A DNA stretch of 64,000 bases from JALHNI01 sp044226365 (GTDB lineage: Bacteria > Acidobacteriota > Terriglobia > Bryobacterales > Bryobacteraceae): positions 3,920-67,919 of the forward strand of contig JBGAHE010000028.1 of the NCBI GenBank assembly GCA_044226365.1, in the 5' to 3' direction. Position numbers and translations under genes: made by a program. The notes beneath the pieces were generated by a model. That model searched no databases and had not been told where the DNA came from. It saw only the letters and a list, made by a program, of their open reading frames with translations. How positions within the stretch are numbered: the stretch's first letter is position 1; every line of letters starts with the position of its first letter. Positions 17,848 through 27,000 of this stretch are shown one piece after another.

Positions 17848-18710
17848 GCCGAATGCCGTTGGTGAGTTGCCTGATGCCGGCTTATAACGCCGCGTCGACG
17901 CTGCCCGCGGCCATCCGGTCCGTGCTGGGGCAAACGCTCGGCGACCTGGAGTTGATCGTGGTGGATGACGGGTCGACGGACGAGACGCCGGAGGTGCTGG
18001 AGGCGCTGGATGATCCGCGCGTGCTGCGCCTGCGTCAGGAGCGGGCGGGTCCTTCGGCGGCGCGCAACCGGGCGCTGGCCGCCGCGCGAGGGACTTGGGT
18101 GGCCTGCATTGATGCCGATGACGTGTGGCTGCCGCAGAAGCTAGCTTGGCAGACGTCAGCCCTCGCGCGCGATCCGGCAGCCGCGGTGGCTTATGGCTGG
18201 ACGGATCTGGTGGATGGCGACCTCCGCCGTTTGGAGGGCGACGGTCGCGTGCGGTTTGAAGGCCAGGTGCTGACCGAGTTACTGCGGCAGAACTTCATCT
18301 GCTGCGGGTCGAATACGCTACTGCGTCGAGCAGCGCTGGCGGAGACCGGGGGCTTCGACGAGTCACTCGAGGCGGCCGAAGATTGGGAGTTGCATGTCCG
18401 TTTGGCGGCCCGCTACCGCTTTGTGTGTGTGCCGGAAGTGGTGGTGTGGTATCGACGGACGGCGACGTCGTTGAGTGCCGATACCCGGTTGGTGGAGCGC
18501 GCATTTTTTTCGGCCCGGCGCAAGGTCTTCGCCAGCCTGCCCAAGCCGCTGCAAGGGTTGCAAGCGCCGGCGACGGGCTCCTTCTATCGCTACCTTTGCC
18601 GGCACGCCCTGCGTTCCGATTCCTGGACGTCGGTTCCGCGTTACGCCGTGCTGGCGCTATGGCACGATCCGCTGTGGCTACGGCGCAGGACTTGGCCGGT
18701 GCCAGAATAG
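17844..18710 (+). CDS. Family 2 glycosyltransferase
   Basis: The 288-residue GT-A enzyme opens with 'VSCLMPAYNAASTLPAAIRSVL' and 'LELIVVDDGSTDETPE', the nucleotide-binding strands. The metal-binding D-x-D is in 'WVACIDADDVWLP', and 'FDESLEAAEDWELHVRLA' carries the acidic catalytic ED. It has no membrane segment. ATG 17844 overlaps the PhyH-like stop. It should transfer a sugar from a nucleotide donor, with unknown acceptor. Confidence 0.88.
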   Translation: MSRMPLVSCLMPAYNAASTLPAAIRSVLGQTLGDLELIVVDDGSTDETPEVLEALDDPRVLRLRQERAGPSAARNRALAAARGTWVACIDADDVWLPQKLAWQTSALARDPAAAVAYGWTDLVDGDLRRLEGDGRVRFEGQVLTELLRQNFICCGSNTLLRRAALAETGGFDESLEAAEDWELHVRLAARYRFVCVPEVVVWYRRTATSLSADTRLVERAFFSARRKVFASLPKPLQGLQAPATGSFYRYLCRHALRSDSWTSVPRYAVLALWHDPLWLRRRTWPVPE

Positions 18711-18713
18711 AAT
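18708..18713 (+). promoter_or_regulatory. -10-like TAGAAT upstream of the unknown trio
   Basis: It ends nine bases before ATG 18723, giving a predicted 5' leader of only a few bases. No Shine-Dalgarno sequence. Confidence 0.3.
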
Positions 18714-18722
18714 GTACTGACC

Positions 18723-20192
18723 ATGGAGCTTGCTGTCCGCGCCTTCCCCGCCCGCATCGCGGAACTGGGGTTCTCGGCGCAGTTGCCGTCCGATTGGAAG
18801 GCGCACGAATTACCTAAGGAAGACGTCGACTTCTCGAATCCGGCGCGCTGCCTGGCGCTCGCGATCGTCACCGCGCCCCATGCGGCCATTGTTTATTCGT
18901 TCGCCGCGCGGCCGGCTTATGAAGACGGCACGCTGCAGGATTGGGCGTGGTTTCTCCTGAACCAGCACGAGATCAAGCCCCGGGCGCTGGGCGCAGGCGA
19001 GGTGGCGGGTGTGCCGGCGGTGGTGGGCGAGGCCGAGCAGGAGTCCGAGCTGGGCCCGATGGTGGTCTACTTCGCGTTTCTCGAAGATGGCGGAAGGTTG
19101 ATCAATCTGACGTTGTCGACGCCGGAGATGTTTGCGGACACGATGCGGCAGCCATGGTTCGCCTTGCTTGAGTCGTTCACGCTCGAGAAGCCGATGGGTT
19201 CGCGCTTTTCGGCGGACGCCGCCGGGGCGCCCGCGAGTGCGTCGGCTGAGGAGCCTGCTTCGCTAGAGACGCCCGCCACAGACGACGCCGAGCGCGTCTG
19301 CACGTTCGCGGAGTTTGCGCTGGCCGACTCACCGGCGACGCTCGATCCCGAGCATCCGATCAACGCCAATTTGCGCGATCGCGGCATCGGGCTGGTGCCG
19401 AACGTCATCCGCACCGATGATGCGGAGAAGCGCGCCACGCTCGCCGCCGGGGCGATCGAGGCTGAGTTTGACGTCCCCTACGGCTGGCATGTGATTGACG
19501 ATGGCCAGCGAACCTTGCTGCTCGATCCGAGCGGCGAGGTGCAGATCAACCTGAGCCTGCTACCCCTCGAGGGCCGCGACACCGACGGCGTGCTCAATGA
19601 TCTGGAAGCGCAGATGCGCCAGGACTATCCGCATCCGGAATTCCTGCGTCTCTCGCGCGGAGGCATTCACGCGCTCGGCGCGCGCAATATTGCTGACGCC
19701 GGTCAGCCCATCGAGCAGTATCACTTGCTCTACCCTTCACGACGCCCGACCATGGTGCTGCGCGCCCGCGTGACTTCGACGCCCGCGCGGGTCATTGGCG
19801 CGCTGAATCTGGCCGAGATCCTGCTGGGCAGTTGCCGTTACGCGCCGTCGCCGCGCGAGGCGCCTCCGCCGAGTGACGAGCCCTGGTGGTGGCAACAGGC
19901 CCTCGAGTTCGAACGCCAGGATCGTTTGGAGGATGCCGAGCGGGTGATCCGCGAGGGCGTGCCGCACCTTGCTTTTGCCAGCATGATCGCGGAGCTTTAT
20001 CTGCTGCGAATGTTGCGCTTGAAGGAGGCGGGCGACGCCGAGGGCGCGTTGGCCGCCTTCCGGAAGTCGAACGACTTTATCTACTTCTACGCCAGCATGG
20101 CGACCAGCGGCGGCGAGGGCGCGGCACTCTCCCTGGCGCGTGACCGGTTCCGTGCCCGCTTGGTGGCAGCTTACGGGAGTGACCCCGAATGA
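18723..20192 (+). CDS. Unknown protein with two PsbP/DcrB-like domains and a helical tail
   Basis: I cannot assign a function to this 489-residue protein. Residues about 1-155 ('IAELGFSAQLPSDWKAH...', ending 'FALLESFTLEKP') and about 245-370 ('IEAEFDVPYGWHVIDDG...', ending 'LAEILLGSCRY') have the same strand-helix plan of the Mog1/PsbP/DcrB fold: a 'F..P..W' opening, a central sheet and a closing helix. A low-complexity Ala/Glu linker joins them. The last 100 residues look like TPR-type helices ('ALEFERQDRLEDAERVIREGV'). No signal peptide is seen, so it is probably cytoplasmic. It is the first of three genes joined by 4-base overlaps. DcrB-fold proteins include chaperones of secreted effectors; that link is only a possibility. 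Confidence 0.65.
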   Translation: MELAVRAFPARIAELGFSAQLPSDWKAHELPKEDVDFSNPARCLALAIVTAPHAAIVYSFAARPAYEDGTLQDWAWFLLNQHEIKPRALGAGEVAGVPAVVGEAEQESELGPMVVYFAFLEDGGRLINLTLSTPEMFADTMRQPWFALLESFTLEKPMGSRFSADAAGAPASASAEEPASLETPATDDAERVCTFAEFALADSPATLDPEHPINANLRDRGIGLVPNVIRTDDAEKRATLAAGAIEAEFDVPYGWHVIDDGQRTLLLDPSGEVQINLSLLPLEGRDTDGVLNDLEAQMRQDYPHPEFLRLSRGGIHALGARNIADAGQPIEQYHLLYPSRRPTMVLRARVTSTPARVIGALNLAEILLGSCRYAPSPREAPPPSDEPWWWQQALEFERQDRLEDAERVIREGVPHLAFASMIAELYLLRMLRLKEAGDAEGALAAFRKSNDFIYFYASMATSGGEGAALSLARDRFRARLVAAYGSDPE

Positions 20193-20461
20193 TGAAGCTG
20201 CTGACCGTCGCGGCGATGGGGGGCACGCTGCTCACGACGCTGACGATGATTGTCTTCTGCCTGGGGATGGGGGCCAATGCTTCGCCCGCGGAGATTCGGG
20301 CTCTGAAGCTGTGGATGGCGGGATTCGCTTTTCTCGGCACTGCGGGAGTGGTGGCGGCCATCGTGCTGATGCGCGCCGGGCAGACCGGCTGGGCCGCCGG
20401 AGCGGCCATCGCGCCAGCGGGAGTGATGGCGATCATCGCGCTGGTGGCGTTGTTGCAGTGA
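20189..20461 (+). CDS. Small membrane protein, unknown function
   Basis: The 90 residues contain three predicted membrane helices: residues 3-27, 40-62 and 69-89. There are almost no charged residues except the loop 'ASPAEIRALK'. The start overlaps the upstream stop (ATGA) and the end overlaps the next start (GTGA), so it is translated with both neighbours. No family is recognised. Confidence 0.65.
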   Translation: MMKLLTVAAMGGTLLTTLTMIVFCLGMGANASPAEIRALKLWMAGFAFLGTAGVVAAIVLMRAGQTGWAAGAAIAPAGVMAIIALVALLQ

Positions 20462-21315
20462 GGCCTGACGAGTGTCGGACCATTGCCGGGGCGATATTCG
20501 AACGGGTGCGGGTCCGCTTTGCCAATCTTCGTTCGCTCCTGCGCGCCCAGCCCATCCCGCAAATCGACCTCGAATTGCAGTTCGACGCCCAACCGGAGCT
20601 TATCTTTTCGGTCTCGGCGACGCTACAAGGCGACGCACTATGCATGTCCGTCGGAGGGACGTTTTGGGGTGAGTGGTTCCCTTGCACGAAGCCCCAGGTG
20701 GTCAATGAGTTTGAAGCTTGCCTTTCTGGGGTCTTGGCTGGCAGCGTCCGTCTGGTCGAATTCTCGCGAAACGGTAAGACCTGCAAATCGCAGTTACAAG
20801 AATGTCCCCGCGGCGTATGGGAGCCCACAGCCACGTGGACCACTTTGCGTTGGCCCTCCCTCCGTCGTCTGGACGTTCAGGTGCGGCGGAATCGCCCCTT
20901 GAGCTTGCGGGAAGGGGCGGCGATCGATCGAGCACTGCTGGCGGATCTGCGTGACAGGAGCGGCGATGCGACGGTGCCGGCCGACGCCTGCGTTGCGCTT
21001 CGTCAGGAAGCGAGGTGCGGCGACCTCCCCTGGTTGCGATCCCTGCTGGCGGACCGGTCGCCGTTGGTGCGCGGGGCCGTGGCGGCTCCCGTTGCTGATC
21101 TTGTGGGCCTGCCCGCCCTTCGCGATCTTCTTTTGGCCTATGGCAGTGTTTTGGACGAGAACGACGAGCCGGATCGCTTGAAGGCCGTGATGATGGAACT
21201 TGTGGCAGACAGATCTGCGGAGGCCAGAAGTCTGCTGGAGTTGCTGGCCGAGGATGCGGACCGCCAGATTCGGGCCAATGCGCGATGGCTCCTCAAACAC
21301 GGGCTTCGTCACTGA
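20458..21315 (+). CDS. Unknown protein with HEAT-like C-terminal half
   Basis: GTG 20458 gives 285 residues and overlaps the upstream stop as GTGA; an in-frame extension further upstream would cover both neighbouring genes. The N-terminal 140 residues are beta-rich with several cysteines and tryptophans ('GTFWGEWFPCTKPQVVNEFEA', 'TWTTLRWPSLRRLDV'), not recognised. The C-terminal 130 residues are amphipathic helix pairs of HEAT type ('LPWLRSLLADRSPLVRGAVAAP', 'ARSLLELLAEDADRQIRANARWLL'). No signal peptide. Such two-part proteins occur among immunity and adaptor proteins, but nothing here proves that role. Confidence 0.65.
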   Translation: MRPDECRTIAGAIFERVRVRFANLRSLLRAQPIPQIDLELQFDAQPELIFSVSATLQGDALCMSVGGTFWGEWFPCTKPQVVNEFEACLSGVLAGSVRLVEFSRNGKTCKSQLQECPRGVWEPTATWTTLRWPSLRRLDVQVRRNRPLSLREGAAIDRALLADLRDRSGDATVPADACVALRQEARCGDLPWLRSLLADRSPLVRGAVAAPVADLVGLPALRDLLLAYGSVLDENDEPDRLKAVMMELVADRSAEARSLLELLAEDADRQIRANARWLLKHGLRH

Positions 21316-21356
21316 GGGAACGTGGTTCGCGAAGCTTGGGATGGGAAGATGAGGGC

Positions 21357-23534
21357 ATGCGTTTGCTCGTCCTCTGCCTGATGTGTCTGCCGTTACTGGG
21401 GCAGAGTCCGCTGACGTTTCGTGCGGAGGTGGATGGGAAAGAATGGCGCCCGGCGGTGAGCGAACGGATGCGGCTGGGCGGCCTCGAAGTTACGCGGCAC
21501 GTCACCGAGGAAGCCGGTGCTTGGCGGACGTCGGCCGTGCTGCGCAACACCGGGTCGCAGCCTCTGCGATTGGGGCGCGTCACGCTCGCCGAGCGGACGG
21601 TGGCCCCGGGCACCCGTCTGCTCGCGATGACCGGCTGGCAGATCGCCTCACGTGTGCGCACGGTCGAGCGAGGCACGGCGGACAAGCCTGGCGTGGTGGT
21701 CTCGAAAGTGGTCACCGAGTTTCGCGAGCCCGAAGGACGGCACACGGTGGCGGGTTTCGTCACCTTCGATCGCCTCTCGACACAGCATGAATTGGTGTGG
21801 ACGGCGGAGGCGGCGCAGCCGTTGGTGCGTTCCTTGTGTGACTTCGAGGGATGGCTGCTGGGGCCGGGCCAGAGCGTGGACACGGAGGAGCTGTGGCTCG
21901 CCGATGGAGCGCGCCTCGATGAGTGGACGGATCTTGCCGCGGCCAAGCTGAAGCCTCGCTTGCCGGACCGCGCCCCCGCCGGTTGGGTGGGCTGGAGCTG
22001 GGTGGATCCGTTCAACGTCGAGCGCTACGAAGACGTGGTGTTGCGCAATGCGCAAGCTGTCCGCGACCGCTTGCCGGACACCGGCATCGACACGCTCTGG
22101 GTGAGCCTCGGCAACCTGAAGGACCGCCGGCCGGGCGACTGGCTTTCCTGGAATGAGCAGAGCTTCCCCAGTGGTCCCCAGGGACTCGTGGCCAAGCTGA
22201 ACGCGCTCGACTTTAAGTTCGGCTTGTGGTGCGGCGCCTTCTGGTTGAACGGCGCGCTCCTAGACGACGTGGCACGTCTGCGACCGGCCTTGCTGCAGAA
22301 AGACGGCAAGTTGCTGGCCGTGCCGCATCGCGACCTGGGGGAAATGTACATTCTCGATCCCACGCATCCGCTGACGCAGGAGCGCCTGCGCCAGGTGTTT
22401 CGTACCTATCGCGAATGGGGTGTGCGTTACTACATGATCGACTTCCTCGATTCGGTGAGCGGATCCACGCCGGGGACCTATCGTCCGTCGGGTTATGCGG
22501 ATCGCGGCGTGATTCCGGGGCCCGCACCGTTACGGCAGGGGCTGAAGGCGATTCGCGAGGCGGCCGGTGAAGATACGTTTCTGCTGGCCAGCACGGGGCC
22601 GTCGTTCTGGTCGGCCGGATTGCTGCAAGGCGCGCGGGCCGGGTCTGACTATGGCGAGGGCCGGCCGCTCGATGGTCCGGGCAAGGGGTTTTGGCCCGGC
22701 ACCTTCATGCTCAACAATCCGCAACATTGGACATCGCATCGCGTGGCGACCGACGGGCTTGCGTCGCACGCGCCGTTTCATCGCAAGCTCTTCTGGGCCG
22801 ATACGGCGAACGTGCTGACGGTGGGCGCGCCGTTGCCGCTCGCGGATGCCCAAATCAGCACGACCATCTTCGGCTTGAACGGCGGCCAGATTATGTTGGG
22901 CGATGACATCGCGCGATTGACCGAGGAGCGCGTGCGATTGCTGCGCATGGTGTTTCCGCGCCTGCCGGAAGCGGCCCGCTCGCTCGACTTGTTTGATACG
23001 CCGGAGCCGGACTATCCGAAGTTCTTCCATTTGCCGGTGAAGACGGCCTGGGACGAGTGGGATCTTTACGCCGTATTCAATTACGGCAAGGAGCCGCTGA
23101 CGCAGACGATTCCCCTCGTGCGGCCCTCGCTCGCCTGGGACTTCTGGAACGAGCGCGACTTGGGCGCCGTGTCGGGCGCCTGGCCCGTTACCGTGCCTGC
23201 CGGCAGCGTCCGTCTGCTGCGGGTCAGCGCGCTCCGGCCGCATCCGTGGCTGGCGGGGACAAACCTGCATGTGCGGCAAGGTCAAAGCGAGGTGGACGAA
23301 GTTGGTTGGGACGCGGCGGCCAATCGTCTGACGGTGCGCTACCACGCGCTGCCGAAGCAGGAAGGATCGCTCTTTCTTCACGCCCCCGCTGGTTGGAGTG
23401 TGCGTACGCCGACGGGCTTGGCGATCGGTAAGGATGCCAATGACGGTGCCCTCATCATCGCGATCCCCGTGCGTGGCGATGCGCGGACGGTGACGGTGCA
23501 CTTCGTGCCGCCGGCGAAAGCACCCATCAAATAG
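21357..23534 (+). CDS. Exported alpha-galactosidase-like glycoside hydrolase (GH36/GH-D clan)
   Basis: A 725-residue secreted enzyme with signal peptide (MRLLVLCLMCLPLLGQ). ATG 21357 is chosen because the upstream in-frame extension lacks a leader and overlaps the previous gene. An N-terminal beta-sandwich (about 20-210) leads to a TIM barrel with 'GWVGWSWVDPFNVE', 'LWVSLGNLKDRRPGDW', 'FKFGLWCGAFWLNG' and 'WGVRYYMIDFLDS', where the Asp matches the GH36 nucleophile. 'QGARAGSDYGEG' is at the position of the acid/base Asp. A C-terminal beta domain closes the protein. It should release alpha-linked galactose or a related sugar. Confidence 0.75.
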   Translation: MRLLVLCLMCLPLLGQSPLTFRAEVDGKEWRPAVSERMRLGGLEVTRHVTEEAGAWRTSAVLRNTGSQPLRLGRVTLAERTVAPGTRLLAMTGWQIASRVRTVERGTADKPGVVVSKVVTEFREPEGRHTVAGFVTFDRLSTQHELVWTAEAAQPLVRSLCDFEGWLLGPGQSVDTEELWLADGARLDEWTDLAAAKLKPRLPDRAPAGWVGWSWVDPFNVERYEDVVLRNAQAVRDRLPDTGIDTLWVSLGNLKDRRPGDWLSWNEQSFPSGPQGLVAKLNALDFKFGLWCGAFWLNGALLDDVARLRPALLQKDGKLLAVPHRDLGEMYILDPTHPLTQERLRQVFRTYREWGVRYYMIDFLDSVSGSTPGTYRPSGYADRGVIPGPAPLRQGLKAIREAAGEDTFLLASTGPSFWSAGLLQGARAGSDYGEGRPLDGPGKGFWPGTFMLNNPQHWTSHRVATDGLASHAPFHRKLFWADTANVLTVGAPLPLADAQISTTIFGLNGGQIMLGDDIARLTEERVRLLRMVFPRLPEAARSLDLFDTPEPDYPKFFHLPVKTAWDEWDLYAVFNYGKEPLTQTIPLVRPSLAWDFWNERDLGAVSGAWPVTVPAGSVRLLRVSALRPHPWLAGTNLHVRQGQSEVDEVGWDAAANRLTVRYHALPKQEGSLFLHAPAGWSVRTPTGLAIGKDANDGALIIAIPVRGDARTVTVHFVPPAKAPIK

Positions 23535-23539
23535 AGAGA

Positions 23540-23929
23540 ATGGTGGATATGAATCCTGGTCAGAAGTTTTTAGAGGACAACGCGAAGAAGGAAGGTGTGC
23601 AAACCACCGCGTCCGGCTTGCAGTACGAAGTGCTGCGAGAGGGCGCGGGCGCCAAGCCGGGTCCGACGAGTACGGTGGAAGTGCATTACGAAGGCCGGCT
23701 GATTGACGGTAAAGTATTCGACTCGAGTTACCAGCGCAAGCAAACCATCTCGTTTCCGTTGAACCGCGTGATTGCCGGGTGGACCGAAGGTCTCCAACTG
23801 ATGCCGACCGGCGCCAAGTATCGTCTGTATATTCCCTCGGAGTTAGGCTACGGCGCACGCGGCGCCGGAGCGGATATCCCGCCGCACGCGGCGCTGATTT
23901 TCGACGTGGAATTGATTTCGATTCGTTAA
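23540..23929 (+). CDS. FKBP-type peptidyl-prolyl cis-trans isomerase
   Basis: A 129-residue single-domain FKBP with an N-terminal helix ('GQKFLEDNAKKEGVQTTASGLQYEVL') as in FkpA/Mip-type proteins, but without a signal peptide, so probably cytoplasmic. Conserved pocket residues are visible in 'VEVHYEGRLIDGKVFDSSY', 'VIAGWTEGLQLMPTGAKYRLYIP', 'LGYGARG' and 'IPPHAALIFDVELI'. ATG 23549 is an alternative start. It follows the glycosidase by 5 bases and is closed by a terminator. Confidence 0.92.
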   Translation: MVDMNPGQKFLEDNAKKEGVQTTASGLQYEVLREGAGAKPGPTSTVEVHYEGRLIDGKVFDSSYQRKQTISFPLNRVIAGWTEGLQLMPTGAKYRLYIPSELGYGARGAGADIPPHAALIFDVELISIR

Positions 23930-23939
23930 TGACAGCGGC

Positions 23940-23968
23940 GGGCGGCTGGCGTAAGTAAGCCGCCCTTT
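23940..23968 (+). terminator. Rho-independent terminator after the FKBP gene
   Basis: GGGCGGCT (23940-23947) pairs perfectly with AGCCGCCC (23958-23965) around a 10-base loop and is followed by TTT. The T tract is short. Confidence 0.65.
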
Positions 23969-24033
23969 CCCATCTCCGTGACCGAGTAGGTCGCCTACTA
24001 CTGTCCTGGTTCTGGTTTGGTAATCCGGCAGAG

Positions 24034-24039
24034 TATGCT
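24034..24039 (+). promoter_or_regulatory. -10-like TATGCT, leaderless start
   Basis: It ends eight bases before ATG 24048, with no ribosome binding site between. Confidence 0.35.
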
Positions 24040-24047
24040 GATCAGTG

Positions 24048-27000
24048 ATGTTATTTGATCGGAAATTCTCCGGCATTTTCGGCGTCATTTTCCTGTTAGT
24101 GGCTCCGCTGTGGGCACAAGACGGGCCAATGACGATTCCTGAGCCCTTCGCGGCTCCCCCCTCTCAGTTACTCCAGCTGGCGGACAAGTTCACCGTGCCG
24201 GCGCAGACCGGCGTGAAGGTGCTGTTCGACGATAGTAGCTATACCTTCGATGCCGAAGGCCGGGCGACCTATCGTTGGCGCCGCGTGTTTCAGATTCTCC
24301 AGGCTGACCAAGTGGATGACTGGTCGACGCTCAGTTCGGACTGGTCACCCTGGCATCAAGCACGACCCGAGTTGCAGGCGCGCGTGATCACTCGGGATCG
24401 GCGCGAACATGTGCTCGATCCAAAAACGATCACGCAAGTGCCCGCTCGCGAACACGGCAGCAATATCTTCAGCGATGCGATGACGCTGCGTGCGCCGTTA
24501 CCGGCCGTGGCCGTCGGCGCCGTGGTGGAGCAATTGGTGGTGACCAAGGACACCGCCCCCTTGTTTAGTGCCGGAATTGCTTACCGGTTGAACTTATCGA
24601 TCGGTGTGCCGCTGGCGCGCACGCGCATGGTGATCTCGGCGGCGGCTCCGCAACGTTTGCGAGTCAAGGCGCCGATGGCCCCGCCTCAGGCGGTGCGGGA
24701 AACTCAGGAGGCAGGCCGGGCGGTGTTCACCATCGACTATGGTCCGGTGGAGTTAGGGAATAAAACTTACCCGCTGCTGCCGCCCGAAGTCCCGCGCTGG
24801 TCGACAGTTGAGTTTTCGGTCGGCGAAAGCTGGCAACAGGTAGCCGCTGCTTACAGCCGTCAGGTGGATGCTCAATTGGCGAAGGCCGACCCGAAAGCGC
24901 TGCAGTCCGATCTGCCCGCCAAGGGGACCCGGGAGCAGGTGATTTCGCAGGCGCTGGCCAAACTGCATCGGGAAGTGCGTTACACCGGGATGGAGTTAGG
25001 AGAAGCTTCCTTGATTCCGCATGCGCCATCCGAGGTGCTCAAGCGGCACTACGGGGACTGCAAGGACAAAGCGACTCTGCTGGTGGGAATGTTGCGCGCG
25101 AAGGGAATTGCCGCTTATGTCGCGTTGCTCAATACCGGTCCGGCCCGCGATATCGATCCCGAACTGCCCGGGATGGGTCGTTTCGATCACGCGATTGTGC
25201 ACGTGCCGGGTACTCCGAGTTACTGGATCGACGCGACCGATGAGTATGCCGCTCTCGGCACGCTCGCCTCGGCGGATCGTGGCCGCTGGATTCTGGTCGC
25301 CAGCGCCGATACCACCGAGTTGAAAAAGACTCCCGAACTGCAACCAGGCGAAGGATTATCGACTGAGTTCCGGGAGATTCGCTTGGCCAAGCGCGGGCCG
25401 GCAAGCGTGGTGGAAGTCACCGAACCCGGTCCGCAACGCGCGGCTGAGTTGCGCGGGCACTATGCCGGCACTGACCAGAAGCAGCTGCAGAAGGATCTGG
25501 ACGGCTACATGAAGCGCACTTATCTCACCGACAAGCCCGTGACTTACGAGGTGACTCCGCCGAACGATCTGACCCAGCCCTTCAAGCTGCGACTGTCGGT
25601 TGCCGCGGCTTCACGAGGTTATACCGACGCCACCTCTGCCGTGGCCGCGATCCCTCTCGGACCAATCGCGCAGGACCTGCCCGAATACCTGCGTGCTCCT
25701 CTGGCCGACGAGGGCGAGGAAAAGCTGCCGCCCCGCACCGCGGACGTTTACTTCAGCGAGCCTTTTGTCAACGAATGGCGCTATCGGATCATTCCGCCGG
25801 AAGGTTTTCGCGTGCGCGACCTACCGCGGGCGTCGAAGGCGAACTACGGCTCGGCGTCACTGAGTCAGGAGTATGCGGAGCAGCCGGATGGGGTGGTGCT
25901 GGCGACGTTCCGTTTCGATTCCGGCCCAGGGCGGGTCTCACCGGCCCAGGCCGAGGAGATGCGCCGCGGGTTGATTGAACTGAACAAAGCGCCGGCGATG
26001 ATGGTGAACTTCGATCACGTCGGAGAGTTGCTGCTCTCCAAGGGCAAGGTGAAGGAAGCCGTGGCTTACTTCCAGGCGGAAAACGCCAAGAGTCCGAAGG
26101 ACCCGATGCCACGCATGCGTTTATCGCAGGCGCTGCTGCGAAGCGGCTTAGGCGAAGCGGCGCGCGAGGAAGCGCGGCTGGCGGTGGAGGCAGAGCCGAA
26201 GTCCGTTGATGCCTGGAGAAATCTGGGCTGGATTCGCGAACACGATTCGGTGGGCCGCCTTCGCCATCTCGGCTACGATCGGGCGGGCGCGCTGGCCGCC
26301 TATCGGCACGCGAAGGCTTTGCCGCAGGAAGAGTGGACTCCCATCGGCGACTTGGCCATTCTGCTTGAGCACAACGTGGCCGGCGACCGTTACGCGCCCG
26401 ACGCCGACCTGGAGGGTGCCATCGCCGAGTATCGGGCCATCGGCAGCGAGAAGCTCGCCAAGGTCAGCTTGGAGAACAATCTGCATTACGCGCTCTTCTA
26501 CGTCGGCCGCCTGGAGGATCTCCGGAAGGCGGTTGCGGAGCGGAAGGACAGCACGGCGCGCATGTTCGCCGTCGCGTTGGCGGCGGTGGAGGGCGGCGCG
26601 CCGGCGGCCGCCAAGGAAGCGGGCTCCATTCAAGACGCCAACGAACGGCGACAGGCCATGCTGACCGCCGGCAACGTCTTGATGCGCGATCGCCGCTACC
26701 CGCTAGCTGCCGAGGTGCTGACGGCGGGGGCGCAAGGGGCGCCGAACGCGGCGCGGAACATCGGATTGGCGAACGCGCTTCGCAATACCAAGCGTCTCGA
26801 TCAGATGGACATGCCCGCCGCGAAACCAAACAGCGCGGTGCTTCGCCTCTTTGCGCTCAACTTCGGAGCGCGCGAGCCAGCCGAAGACGAGTTCTGGAGC
26901 CTGTTTGTCTCGTTTGCGAGACCCAAGCCCACCCAGGACAAAGACGAAGTGGCGCCGGAGACTGCGGCCGTCCGCAACGCCCGGCGTCAGGTGCGGGCAC

